64,000 nt of DNA from the NCBI GenBank assembly GCA_009903795.1, contig WYER01000025.1, positions 25,998-89,997 on the forward strand, in the 5' to 3' direction. Below, piece by piece: positions 47,160 through 55,689 of the stretch (positions are counted from its first letter, which is position 1; each line of letters opens with the position of its first letter). The position numbers and the translations under genes were made by a program. Source of the DNA: Nitrososphaerota archaeon (GTDB taxonomy: Archaea > Thermoproteota > Nitrososphaeria > Conexivisphaerales > UBA164). The notes under the pieces are model-generated. The model ran no database searches and had not been told where the DNA came from. It was given only the letters and a program-made list of their open reading frames with translations.

Positions 47160-47632
47160 TACTCTAATCCTAGCTGCCTCATATCTTTAAACTTTAGCGT
47201 GATCATTTTAAGCGCCTGCATAACAAGCTCAATATATTCATCAATTTCTTCAGGCTGAACTCCATTCTTTTTAGCCTCTTCCTTGACCTTTTCTTCAACC
47301 TTTTTGTAGCTCTTTAAACTTTCGTTCAGATCTGCCCAGGGAATATTCTTTATGGCTTCACCTATCTTGTCGTTTTTTGGTAGGATCCCTTCAACCATAA
47401 GAGCTGCTATTATTGGATAGCCAATGTAACCTTTGAATATGGTTCCGTTGTCGTTGCTGTAAGCCATGCTGTTTTTGATTATCACTGTATACTCTTTATC
47501 GCCTTTTGAGGATCTAACTTTGTATATACCGGCATCCTCCTTCTTTACTCTGCCGGCAGATATCGAAGAAATCGCTTCGAGAACCTTAATCCTAGGAGGC
47601 ATTTTTAACTTTATGCCATGATAAGCAGACAA
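47159..47632 (-). CDS. Conserved archaeal protein of unknown function
   Basis: This 157-residue soluble protein starts MSAYHGIKLKMPPRIKVLEA and has a mixed alpha/beta N-terminal half (AGRVKKEDAGIYKVRSSKGD) and a helical C-terminal half rich in Lys and Glu. No catalytic motif is recognised. It opens a three-gene operon with the FAH-family enzyme and sua5. The clear start, coupling and codon usage support a real gene. Confidence 0.75.
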   Translation of the reverse strand: MSAYHGIKLKMPPRIKVLEAISSISAGRVKKEDAGIYKVRSSKGDKEYTVIIKNSMAYSNDNGTIFKGYIGYPIIAALMVEGILPKNDKIGEAIKNIPWADLNESLKSYKKVEEKVKEEAKKNGVQPEEIDEYIELVMQALKMITLKFKDMRQLGLE

Positions 47633-47711
47633 CCTGAATGATTTTATTAAACACCGGATTTATAAGTTTTTGTTGCACACGCTACAATTTTTGAGGTCCA
47701 GGAATCGTTAC

Positions 47712-48008
47712 AAAATGAACGAAAGCTTCGCCTCTTCTAGAGGCGGGGTAAAAATTTAAATTACTAAAACATTGTAAAGCGTATTAAAGCGTGTGCCGTA
47801 AGGGAATGTCACACGAGGGCTCTACATATTCTGGAGTCCAATGAGGATAGGGTAAGTGGCTGAAGGAACAGCCCGTGGTCTACCGCTGGACGAACGAAGC
47901 GGGGTGGGTAACCACTAGCTATGAAGTCATGAAGATAAAGGCGGTAAACCACGAACCCATGATCCGCCTTGAAGGAACCATCGCCTTTTAAGGCGGGGAG
48001 GATGTCAG
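47712..48008 (+). mobile_element. Miniature TnpB-derived element, 3'-retaining type (copy 3)
   Basis: About 297 bp, starting after GTTAC with AAAATGAACGAAAGCTTCGC and the perfect hairpin CGCCTCTTCTAGAGGCG, ending TTTTAAGGCGGGGAGGATGTCAG-type sequence at 48008. It is the best-preserved copy, with intact end hairpins. The interior matches copies at 23086 and 34622 including the shared one-base loss. It lies between divergent genes and ends about 38 bp upstream of the CDF gene's TATA box. Confidence 0.85.
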
Positions 48009-48045
48009 ATTATTTTGTATTACGCGATATTGATTTATTGATATG

Positions 48046-48053
48046 TTTATAAG
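48046..48053 (+). promoter_or_regulatory. TATA box deciding the CDF start
   Basis: TTTATAAG is centred 26-27 nt before ATG 48076. The upstream in-frame ATG at 48043 overlaps the box itself and would lie outside the transcript. Confidence 0.6.
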
Positions 48054-48075
48054 CAATATACGAAATTCTAGATTG

Positions 48076-49275
48076 ATGGATATAGAGCACAAGATAGGGG
48101 TAGCAGCTTCGAGGACTCTGATAAGCGCCTTCGTTTTTCTTGTGTTTTCTTTGTTAAAAATTTATTTCGGCTATTTCAGCGGTCTCCCAATCCTTATAGC
48201 TGACGGGGTACACAATTTTGCTGATTTTTTGATGTTCATAGCTGCATATATAGGTCTCAAGCTATCTTTGATAGGACCCACAAAAAACTTCAGATATGGC
48301 CTTTACAAAGCTGAAAACCTTTCAGCATTTTTGATGAGCTTATTTATAATATACGCTGTTTACGAAATATTTTTAGAAGGCATAAAGTTTACGATCCCTA
48401 AATACCCTGCAATAGGAATTACGGTTCAAGCTATAAGCTTAATCGTTGACCTTGCCCTCGCAATCTGGCTTGGCAACATAAAGCTGAAACAGGTAAGCCT
48501 GATAAACGCGGAGACCCTGCACAATTATGAAGACTCAATATTAAGCCTGATAGTTCTTATCGGCATATTGATGCTGAATTATGGACTCAAATACCCTTAC
48601 TACGCCGTCCTGATCATTACTATTGCAATAATATTATACCAGGTAATCATGATACTTAAAGATTCAACGCTTGCACTTCTGGATGCAACTGATAAGCGCA
48701 TAGAAAGGGTTGTGGATGAATCTGTAAAGGAAATCAAAGAAATAAGCGGTTATCACGATTTAAGGGTAAGGAAAGCTGGACCATATTATTTTATAGAACT
48801 GCATCTGGAATTGCCTCCAAACGTAAGCGTGAGAAAAGCTGATAAGATTACTGATGAGCTGGAAAAAAGGATCAAAGAAAAAGAACCTTTGGTTGTTCTC
48901 TTTAACCCGCACGTAGAGCCAAGCGAAACCAAAAAGCAAACTCGCGTTCTGATACTGATTGATTCAGATGGAAAGGTTTCAAACTTTTCTCAGGCATCTC
49001 AGGTTGTTATAACTGAGATCGAAACCCAAAAGATTTCTGTCATAGATAACCCATTAAAAAAGATCGAGAGAAGAAAGTTGCCGGCTCTGGTAGAATTCAT
49101 AAAGGAGCAAGGAGTCAGCATAGTAATTACGAACAGAATAGAAGAGCCAGTGCTGCTGGCTCTTTTTGGCGCAGGGGTTGAAGTTTATTTATCAGATGAT
49201 CAAGACTATAGGACAGCTCTGAACAAGCTCAAGACAGACCAGCTTAAACCGGCTGAGCTAAAAGAAAACATTTAA
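48076..49275 (+). CDS. Cation diffusion facilitator fused to a NifX/NifB-like domain
   Basis: The 399-residue protein (MDIEHKIGVAASRTLISAFV) has six membrane helices in the first 200 residues with the CDF metal site ILIADGVHNFADFLMF (D-x3-D-type ligands) and LINAETLHNYEDS, then a cytosolic CDF tail (about 205-285). A C-terminal domain (about 290-395, TRVLILIDSDGKVSNFSQAS and VSIVITNRIEEPVLLALFGA) resembles dinitrogenase iron-molybdenum-cofactor proteins. It likely exports Zn, Fe or Mn; the tail may bind metal or a cofactor. Confidence 0.88.
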   Translation: MDIEHKIGVAASRTLISAFVFLVFSLLKIYFGYFSGLPILIADGVHNFADFLMFIAAYIGLKLSLIGPTKNFRYGLYKAENLSAFLMSLFIIYAVYEIFLEGIKFTIPKYPAIGITVQAISLIVDLALAIWLGNIKLKQVSLINAETLHNYEDSILSLIVLIGILMLNYGLKYPYYAVLIITIAIILYQVIMILKDSTLALLDATDKRIERVVDESVKEIKEISGYHDLRVRKAGPYYFIELHLELPPNVSVRKADKITDELEKRIKEKEPLVVLFNPHVEPSETKKQTRVLILIDSDGKVSNFSQASQVVITEIETQKISVIDNPLKKIERRKLPALVEFIKEQGVSIVITNRIEEPVLLALFGAGVEVYLSDDQDYRTALNKLKTDQLKPAELKENI

Positions 49276-49301
49276 ACGTACTTGTGCTTGTAGTTTTATA
49301 G

Positions 49302-49757
49302 TTGAACGAGACTGATCTCAAAAAGTTTTTAGAAGAAAAAGGCATAAGTTTCGAGATAATAAAGCATGGCTCTTCTTATAGAGCTGATGAAGCGAGCAGA
49401 GAGCTCAACATCGATCTTAAAAAGATCGTCAAGACAGTTCTTTTTATAGCAGACAAAAAAGAGCCGCTCATCATAATAGTAAGAGGGGACAAAAGGGTTG
49501 ACCAAACAAAGATGGCAAAAATTCTGGGGTACAAAAAGCTAAGGCTTGCAACTCCAGAAGAGCTGAGAAACATAACTGGCTACGAACCAGGCACTTTGCC
49601 CCCCGTAGCTCACAAACAGAACATTAGGACAGTGCTGGATGAAGACGTAATCGATGAAGATTACGTTTACGCAGGAGGTGGTTCACTTGGTTCTTCTCTT
49701 AAAATATCACCTAAGGATATAGCAAGGCTGCAAAACGCATTAATACTTAAAGTATAA
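49302..49757 (+). CDS. YbaK/EbsC-family aminoacyl-tRNA deacylase
   Basis: The 151-residue protein starts at TTG 49302 and matches the YbaK/ProX editing fold: EIIKHGSSYRADEASRELNI, IVKTVLFIADKKEPLIIIVR (with the conserved Lys), TGYEPGTLPPVAHK (GxxPP-type loop) and VYAGGGSLGSSLKISPKDI. It probably hydrolyses mischarged tRNA in trans. It lies in a plus-strand cluster, 1 bp before rnhB. Confidence 0.88.
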   Translation: MNETDLKKFLEEKGISFEIIKHGSSYRADEASRELNIDLKKIVKTVLFIADKKEPLIIIVRGDKRVDQTKMAKILGYKKLRLATPEELRNITGYEPGTLPPVAHKQNIRTVLDEDVIDEDYVYAGGGSLGSSLKISPKDIARLQNALILKV

Positions 49758-49758
49758 A

Positions 49759-50427
49759 ATGAAAAATATAAAAATGCAGGATGAAAGGGTCATAGGAATC
49801 GATGAAGCTGGAAGGGGCAGTTTTATCGGGCCACTTGTAATAGCCGGATTTTCTATTCCTTACATTTTTATTTCACGACTTAAAGAGCTAGGGGTAAAAG
49901 ATTCAAAAAAGCTAACTCCTGCTAAAAGGACAGAGCTGTACGTAAAACTCAAAAAACTTGAATGCTCATCAGTTTTGATTTATAAGCTAAGCCCTCAGCT
50001 GATAGATTCTTATGTTTGGTCAAACGTTAAAAACATAAATTTAAACTACCTTGAGGCTGTTTACATGGCAAAGATCATCAACAAACTGCCTGGAAATTAT
50101 ACAGTTATTGATGCTGCAGACGTAAGCGAATCCCTTTTTTTAAAAAACGTTCTAAAAAATGTGAAACGAAATGTAATATTGATAAGTTCTCATCATGCTG
50201 ATGATCTTTACGCAGTTGTATCTGCCGCAAGCATTGTAGCTAAAGTCGTAAGAGACAAAGAAATAGAAAAGCTTCACAAAATTTATGGTAATTTTGGCTC
50301 TGGGTATCCTTCAGACCCTAAAACTTTGGAATTTTTAAAAAGTTTAAAAGATAAACCTGAAGTGCTTCATGCTATTCGATTAAGTTGGAAAACATTAAAT
50401 AAGTTTAATAACATACGGTTTCTATGA
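49759..50427 (+). CDS. rnhB: Ribonuclease HII
   Basis: The 222-residue nuclease cleaves the RNA strand of RNA-DNA hybrids and embedded ribonucleotides. The active-site acids are in VIGIDEAGRGSFIGPLVIAG, VIDAADVSESLF and HHADDLYAVVSAASIVAKVV, as in archaeal RNase HII. The usual GRGxxxGP motif has Ser-Phe-Ile between. ilvE starts within its last codon (4-nt overlap). Confidence 0.93.
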   Translation: MKNIKMQDERVIGIDEAGRGSFIGPLVIAGFSIPYIFISRLKELGVKDSKKLTPAKRTELYVKLKKLECSSVLIYKLSPQLIDSYVWSNVKNINLNYLEAVYMAKIINKLPGNYTVIDAADVSESLFLKNVLKNVKRNVILISSHHADDLYAVVSAASIVAKVVRDKEIEKLHKIYGNFGSGYPSDPKTLEFLKSLKDKPEVLHAIRLSWKTLNKFNNIRFL

Positions 50428-51341
50428 GCAAAGACTTTGAAACCCGTTTTATCTGGCATAATGGCTCATTTGTTCCGTGGCAGGAAGCAAAAGTTCATGT
50501 GATGACTAACGCTCTGCATTATGGCACTGGGGTTTTTGAAGGAATTCGAGCTTACTGGAACTCTAAGCAGCTTTACATTTTTCGCTTACAAGATCACATA
50601 AACAGGTTTTTCAATTCTATAAAGATATACAATTTCGGAATAGACTTCAGTAAAGAACAGATTTCAGAAGGAATAAAGGAAACTCTTAGGAAAAATGAGC
50701 TAAGGACAGATGTATACATTAGACCTTTAGCAATAAAGGGCTATGGGCCCATAGGCCTTGATGTCAGGAAGCTAAAAACTGACGTCTTTATAATAGCAAT
50801 GCCTTATGGTAAGTACTTTGAAAAAGAAGGCATAGAAGTGCTTGTGTCTTCTTGGAGAAGGATAAGTTCTCAAACTTTACCAGTGTTAGCCAAAGTTACC
50901 GGTCATTACTCTAACAGTGTCCTTGCAAAGCTCGACGCTCTGAACAAAGGTTATGACGATGCAATTCTTCTTAATGAAGAAGGAAAAGTTTGCGAAGGGA
51001 CTGGTGAAAACATTATGATGGTTAAAGATGGTATAATATATACGCCACCTATTTCTGCTGGAATACTTGACGGGATAACTAGGAGAAGCATAATGGAATT
51101 TGCTCCAGATTTAGGGTTGAAAGTTGTTGAAAAAGATATAGATCGTGGAGAGCTTTACACAGCAGACGAACTGTTCTTTGTGGGAACTGCAGCAGAAATA
51201 ACCCCAATATTGAAGGTTGACGGAAGACCGATTGGGGATGGAAAAGTTGGTCCAATTTCTAAAAAGCTAAAAGATTACTTTGCGTTAATAACTCAGGGAA
51301 AAGTTGATAAGTATCTTAAATGGCTTGAAGCTGTATGGTAA
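50424..51341 (+). CDS. ilvE: Branched-chain amino acid aminotransferase
   Basis: This PLP class IV transaminase of 305 residues performs the last step of valine, leucine and isoleucine synthesis. Motifs: ALHYGTGVFEGIRAYW, the PLP Lys in AKVTGHYSNSVLAKLDALNK (near residue 157), EEGKVCEGTGENIMMVKDG, and TADELFFVGTAAEITPI. It complements the ilv-leu operon at 6794-8470 but is transcribed separately, with rnhB and pheA. Confidence 0.95.
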   Translation: MSKDFETRFIWHNGSFVPWQEAKVHVMTNALHYGTGVFEGIRAYWNSKQLYIFRLQDHINRFFNSIKIYNFGIDFSKEQISEGIKETLRKNELRTDVYIRPLAIKGYGPIGLDVRKLKTDVFIIAMPYGKYFEKEGIEVLVSSWRRISSQTLPVLAKVTGHYSNSVLAKLDALNKGYDDAILLNEEGKVCEGTGENIMMVKDGIIYTPPISAGILDGITRRSIMEFAPDLGLKVVEKDIDRGELYTADELFFVGTAAEITPILKVDGRPIGDGKVGPISKKLKDYFALITQGKVDKYLKWLEAVW

Positions 51342-52153
51342 GAGTAAGCTTTCAAGGGGAAAGAGGGGCTTACAGCGAAGAAGCAGTCATAAATTTTTTT
51401 GGAAACGATGTTGAGTTTTTACCATTACCTTATCTTTCAGATGTTTTTAAAAGCGTTGAAACAGGAGAGGCAGACTATGCTGTTGTACCAATAGAAAATT
51501 CTTTAGAAGGAAGCGTAAGCGAAACTTATGATCTTCTTTTAAAAAGTGACGCAAAGATAGTTGGGGAGTCGATTCTTAGAGTTAGACATTGCTTTATGAT
51601 TCATCCAGACGCAGAACTATCTAAAGTAAAAGAAGTATGGTCTCACCCTCAGGCCCTTTCTCAATGTAGAATATTCATAGAAAAAATGAAGCTAAAGCCA
51701 GTACCTTTTTACGATACTGCTGGAAGCGCAAAAGTAATTGCAGAGAAAGGTGTGCTAACAGCTGGAGCCATAGCGTCATGCAGGGCTGCATCGTTTTATA
51801 ACCTAAAAGTAGTAAAAGAAGGAATTGAAGACTCAGAAAACAACTTTACAAGGTTCATCGTGCTTGGTAAGACTGAAGCAGGAAGAACTGAAAAAAGCAA
51901 AACATCTATAATATTTGGGACTTCACACAGCCCTGGGTCCCTTTTTAAGGCCCTCAAAGTTTTTGCTGATAGGCAAATAAACCTTACCAAAATAGAAAGC
52001 AGGCCAACAAAAACAAAACCTTGGGAATATTATTTTTTTGTGGATTTTGTTGGGCACATTAACGATCAAAAGGTAAAAGAGGCTATAGAAGATTTAAAAA
52101 AAGTTACAACTTTTATTAAGGTGCTTGGATCATATCCTGCTGAGCTGATATGA
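51335..52153 (+). CDS. pheA: Prephenate dehydratase with ACT domain
   Basis: This enzyme converts prephenate to phenylpyruvate for phenylalanine. The 272 residues form the PDT domain (about 1-180; FQGERGAYSEEAVINFFG, VPIENSLEGSVSETYDLLL, ENNFTRFIVLG with the catalytic Thr-Arg-Phe) and an ACT domain (about 190-272; HSPGSLFKALKVFADRQINL, KIESRPTKTKPWEYYFFVDF) for phenylalanine feedback. No chorismate mutase domain is fused. It overlaps ilvE by 7 bp. Confidence 0.95.
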   Translation: MVRVSFQGERGAYSEEAVINFFGNDVEFLPLPYLSDVFKSVETGEADYAVVPIENSLEGSVSETYDLLLKSDAKIVGESILRVRHCFMIHPDAELSKVKEVWSHPQALSQCRIFIEKMKLKPVPFYDTAGSAKVIAEKGVLTAGAIASCRAASFYNLKVVKEGIEDSENNFTRFIVLGKTEAGRTEKSKTSIIFGTSHSPGSLFKALKVFADRQINLTKIESRPTKTKPWEYYFFVDFVGHINDQKVKEAIEDLKKVTTFIKVLGSYPAELI

Positions 52154-52707
52154 CCGGTTATGAACTTGCTAAAATCGGCCAGTATTTGGCATCGATGGGT
52201 TACGTAGAAGGTAGAGAAGGTAATTTAAGTGAAAGGGTTGGTAACGGTGCCCTCATAAAGGCAACAAACGTATTTATGGCGTTTGCTACTCCGGAAGATT
52301 TTTCTTACATTGATTTAGATGGAAACCTGATCTACGGCAAACCCCCTTCTTCAGAATTCAGATTGCACACAACAATATACAAAAACGTTAAAAACGTAAA
52401 CTTTATAGTTCATACACATCCTGTTTATACTCTTGCTTTATCTCAGCACTATAGTTTTATACCGATAGTTATTACGGAAGGAAAACTTTATTTTTCAAAG
52501 GAAGTCCCAGTCCTACCTCTCATAGAACCTGGAACACAGGAACTGGCTGACAAAGTTACTTCATACATAAAAAATGGTTATGAAGCTGTTGTTTTGAAAG
52601 ATCATGGGCTTGTAAGTGTCGGGGAAACTTTGGACGTTGCAGTTATGAGGACAATTTCTGTCGAAAAAAGTGCAAAAATTATTTTACTTTCGAGGAACCT
52701 TTTATGA
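52150..52707 (+). CDS. Class II aldolase (fuculose-phosphate aldolase-like)
   Basis: The 185-residue protein has the zinc ligands FIVHTHPVYTLALSQH and VLKDHGLVSVGETLDVA, an early GREGNLSERVGNGALIKATN phosphate-binding loop and PPSSEFRLHTTIY with the catalytic Glu. The substrate could be fuculose-1-phosphate or another phosphorylated sugar. It overlaps pheA and the DUF72 gene by 4 nt each. Confidence 0.9.
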   Translation: MTGYELAKIGQYLASMGYVEGREGNLSERVGNGALIKATNVFMAFATPEDFSYIDLDGNLIYGKPPSSEFRLHTTIYKNVKNVNFIVHTHPVYTLALSQHYSFIPIVITEGKLYFSKEVPVLPLIEPGTQELADKVTSYIKNGYEAVVLKDHGLVSVGETLDVAVMRTISVEKSAKIILLSRNLL

Positions 52708-53420
52708 TAAAAACAGGGGTCTGCGGCTTCTCTGTTAAAAGGGAGCTTATCTACAAAACTCTCGATGCAGTCGAACTTCAGGAAACTTTTTACAACATGC
52801 CAAATGCTGAAAAATTAAGAAAACTGCGTATGGAAGCGCCGGAGAATTTTGATTTCTCGATAAAAGTTTTTCAGGGCATAACTCATGGTTTTAATTCTCC
52901 TACTATGAAAAAGGCAAAAAATTTTACACCTAGTGCAAAAGTTGGCCTGCTTAAAGATACAAAAGAAAACATAGAGCTTTGGGAAAATTTTAAAAAACAG
53001 ACTTCTGTGCTCAACCCTGTCATATACGTTTTTCAAACTCCTCCTAGCTTTGGGAGTGAAGACCAGCTTAGACATGCATACAATTTTTTTAAAGAAATAA
53101 ACGGTGAAGCAAGAATTGGATGGGAACCAAGAGGAAAGGCTTATGAAAATTTACAACTGCTTTTAAAAATATTTGAAGATCTAAGCGTAATTCATATAGT
53201 CGATCCCTTCAAAAGAAAGCCAATAAAAGCCTATGGTTTACAGTACTTTAGATTGCACGGGAAAGGGTCTAGCGAAGTTAACTACGGCTACAATTATACT
53301 GATAATGATCTTTTTGAGCTTTATAATATAGTGAAAAATTATGACCGCGTTTACGTAATGTTTAACAACATAAAAATGTTTGAAAATGCAAAAATATTTA
53401 AAGAAAAATTCGTCGGTTAA
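52704..53420 (+). CDS. DUF72 family TIM-barrel protein
   Basis: This 238-residue protein starts IKTGVCGFSVKRELIYKTLD and has FYNMPNAEKLRKLRMEAPEN, FSIKVFQGITH, YVFQTPPSFG, RIGWEPRGKAYENLQLLLK and YFRLHGKGS, the typical DUF72 strand order. Function is unknown; conserved acidic and aromatic residues suggest an enzyme. It is the last gene of the cluster and converges on zinc ferredoxin (4-bp overlap). Confidence 0.88.
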   Translation: MIKTGVCGFSVKRELIYKTLDAVELQETFYNMPNAEKLRKLRMEAPENFDFSIKVFQGITHGFNSPTMKKAKNFTPSAKVGLLKDTKENIELWENFKKQTSVLNPVIYVFQTPPSFGSEDQLRHAYNFFKEINGEARIGWEPRGKAYENLQLLLKIFEDLSVIHIVDPFKRKPIKAYGLQYFRLHGKGSSEVNYGYNYTDNDLFELYNIVKNYDRVYVMFNNIKMFENAKIFKEKFVG

Positions 53421-53842
53421 GGCGGAGTTACTTTTATAGCTCCAACTGGGCAAGCTGTTTCGCATGCCATACAGAATATACAGTCTTTTTCTCTCACTGG
53501 GTCAGCTTTATCAGTATAGTATTTTGGCTGTTCTTCTGGGCTAAGTGGCCATTTGTCATTTCCAGATCCAGATTTTCCAGGATTTAGCAACCATTCGAAA
53601 ACGTTAACGGGGCATACATCCATGCATGCACCATCAGCTATGCAGCAATCAAAGTCTACAGCTACTATACTTCCGTGTATGCCAAGTTTGGTAGGGTACG
53701 GTTTTCCATCAGCGTCTAACCTTTGTTTACCTTCTGCAAAAACTTTGTGCCCCGCGTGTTCCCCAGTTACCGGATATTCATCTGGTTTTTTCTGAAAATC
53801 AGGATCTATTGGCTTTGATTTAAAAGGTACAGGTCTTACCAT
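53417..53842 (-). CDS. Zinc-containing ferredoxin
   Basis: The 141-residue ferredoxin has the N-terminal zinc extension (His29 and His32 in TGEHAGHKVF, His56 in GIHGSIV, with a later Asp near 114). Cluster 1 has C67-x2-D70-x2-C73-x3-C77, the Asp pattern of a 3Fe-4S centre, and cluster 2 has CIFCMACETACP (4Fe-4S). This architecture is known from Sulfolobales and Thermoplasma. It is the likely electron acceptor of KorABCD. Confidence 0.94.
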   Translation of the reverse strand: MVRPVPFKSKPIDPDFQKKPDEYPVTGEHAGHKVFAEGKQRLDADGKPYPTKLGIHGSIVAVDFDCCIADGACMDVCPVNVFEWLLNPGKSGSGNDKWPLSPEEQPKYYTDKADPVREKDCIFCMACETACPVGAIKVTPP

Positions 53843-53943
53843 TTGAGATCACCAATAGTATATAGATTAAGGTATAAAATGTTTTTGCACAAGTTATTAT
53901 TTTATTTTTCAATCATGTTTTTTATACGTAAAATTTAAACAAT

Positions 53944-53954
53944 GTTTAAATTTT
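53944..53954 (+). promoter_or_regulatory. TATA box of the Nramp-like gene
   Basis: GTTTAAATTTT is centred about 26 nt before TTG 53976, supporting that start and a leaderless transcript. Confidence 0.5.
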
Positions 53955-53975
53955 ATCTAAATCGTGTAATGCTAA

Positions 53976-55160
53976 TTGAGCGAAGACCTCAAGAGATTTC
54001 TTAGCGTATTTGGACCTGCTTGGCTCGTTATGATAGCAGATGTCGATGTAGCTTCTATAATAGAAGGTATTGAAGCTGGCGTCGTATCAGGTGCCGTAAT
54101 GGTTTTGATAATGCTTGTTTTGATACTGCCCTTATTTTTTATACAGGACGCAGCAGGCAGACTGGGTTCTGTTGCCAATGTAGGGTTTGGCGAAGCTATA
54201 AGGCATAAATACGGGAAAAAAATTTCTATCATACTTTCGCTGCCGATGGCTTTAAGCGACTTTTTAGAATACCTCGCGGAGTTTGCGGGGATAGCTATAG
54301 GGCTCACTCTTTTAGGATTTTCAGTATGGTTAGGATTAATTATCTTTTATCTTATTCATTTAACAGTTGTATTTACAAAAAAGTACCGACACGCAGAAAT
54401 AATACTTTTGCCGTTAAGTTTTCTTTTTGTTGTTACCCTTTTTGTTGAACTTTTTCTTTTTAGACCAAATTTTTCTCTTTTATCGCGTTCGCTATTAGCT
54501 TTTAAAATAAACCTTTCATTTTTCTATCTGATAGCTGCAAGCATAGGCGCTGTTATAATGCCCTGGATGCTCTTTTTTCACAGCGGAGCGGATGCGAGAA
54601 AAAAGATAGGCATCAAAAACATGATGTATGAATCACTTGAGACTCTAATAGGTTCAATAGTTTCAGAGGTGCTCATGGCGGTAGTTGTTATATACGGCTG
54701 GGTTATTTCTTTCAGAGATTCAAACGCTTCTCTGGCTGGAATTTTGTCGTATATGCAAAGCATGAATTATCTGTTAAAATTGCTTATGGGAATCGGGTTT
54801 ATAGCTTCGGGTCTTCTGGCCCTTGTTGTAATCTCAATGGCTTCTGCATGGGGCGTTGTTGAGGCTGCAGAATTAAACTCAAAACACTACGCTATAATTT
54901 ATGTTCTTGAATCTTTTCCCGCATTGCTAATAGCACTCTTTGTTAGGGATTATTTGCAACTTATTCTAGGCCTTATGATAATTTATTCTGTACTTTTAAT
55001 TCCGCTTCTTATTATTCTCGGAAAAATTGCCTCAGATTGCAGTTTTATGAAAGGTTTTGCGCTAAAAGGTAAAAGGTTAAAGGTCTACTGGATTATGGCT
55101 GGCGCAATTTCAATAGGCGGTATTGTTGGGTTTACATCTTTTATTTTAAGCTCTTTATAA
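53976..55160 (+). CDS. Nramp-like divalent-metal transporter lacking the DPGN motif
   Basis: The 394-residue protein has about 11 membrane helices and the Nramp-type layout, starting with FGPAWLVMIADVDVASIIEG. Canonical Nramp transporters have DPGN in helix 1 and MPH in helix 6. Here these read DVDV and MPWMLFFHSG, so metal selectivity probably differs, as in Nramp-related magnesium or non-canonical carriers. Start is TTG at 53976. It is monocistronic or weakly linked to coaD. Confidence 0.8.
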   Translation: MSEDLKRFLSVFGPAWLVMIADVDVASIIEGIEAGVVSGAVMVLIMLVLILPLFFIQDAAGRLGSVANVGFGEAIRHKYGKKISIILSLPMALSDFLEYLAEFAGIAIGLTLLGFSVWLGLIIFYLIHLTVVFTKKYRHAEIILLPLSFLFVVTLFVELFLFRPNFSLLSRSLLAFKINLSFFYLIAASIGAVIMPWMLFFHSGADARKKIGIKNMMYESLETLIGSIVSEVLMAVVVIYGWVISFRDSNASLAGILSYMQSMNYLLKLLMGIGFIASGLLALVVISMASAWGVVEAAELNSKHYAIIYVLESFPALLIALFVRDYLQLILGLMIIYSVLLIPLLIILGKIASDCSFMKGFALKGKRLKVYWIMAGAISIGGIVGFTSFILSSL

Positions 55161-55210
55161 GAGAGCAAATATTCAGAAAAAATATTAAGCTATTAAAAGA
55201 AAATAAGGGC

Positions 55211-55681
55211 GTGAAAGTGGCCGTAGGAGGAACTTTTGAGGGTCTTCACGCTGGGCACGTTAAATTATTAAAAAAAGCTTTGGAATTAGGGGATGAGATA
55301 ATTATAGGAGTGACATCTGATCAATTCGTTGAAAAAATGGGTAAAAAGATAGAAACGCCATATCTGGACAGAATATTAAGGGTGAAAGAAAAAATAGACG
55401 AAATTGCACAAAAAAGCTTCAGATTTTACATAGCCATGCTAGATGATCCGTATGGGCCTGTGCTTAAAGAAGACGTAGATTTTATAGTAGTAAGTCCTGA
55501 GAGCTTTAAAAATGCGCTCAAAGCCAATATATTAAGGAAAAAGATTGGGTTTAAACCGATGAACATATACGTAATAAATTTTGTAAAAGCAGAAACAGGA
55601 AGTAAAATTTCATCTTCAGATATAAGGAAAGGAAAAATATTACCAAATGGAAAATCTGTAAAATTAAAGGTTAAGACTTAA
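55211..55681 (+). CDS. coaD: Phosphopantetheine adenylyltransferase, archaeal type
   Basis: The 156-residue enzyme makes dephospho-CoA. It starts at GTG with VAVGGTFEGLHAGHVKLLKK, the nucleotidyltransferase H-x-G-H motif, and ends with ETGSKISSSDIRKGKI, the ISSS-type ATP loop. Length and divergence fit the archaeal/eukaryotic PPAT group. The next genes are convergent, separated by a TnpB-derived element that begins 8 bp after the stop. Confidence 0.92.
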   Translation: MKVAVGGTFEGLHAGHVKLLKKALELGDEIIIGVTSDQFVEKMGKKIETPYLDRILRVKEKIDEIAQKSFRFYIAMLDDPYGPVLKEDVDFIVVSPESFKNALKANILRKKIGFKPMNIYVINFVKAETGSKISSSDIRKGKILPNGKSVKLKVKT

Positions 55682-55689
55682 AACATTAC

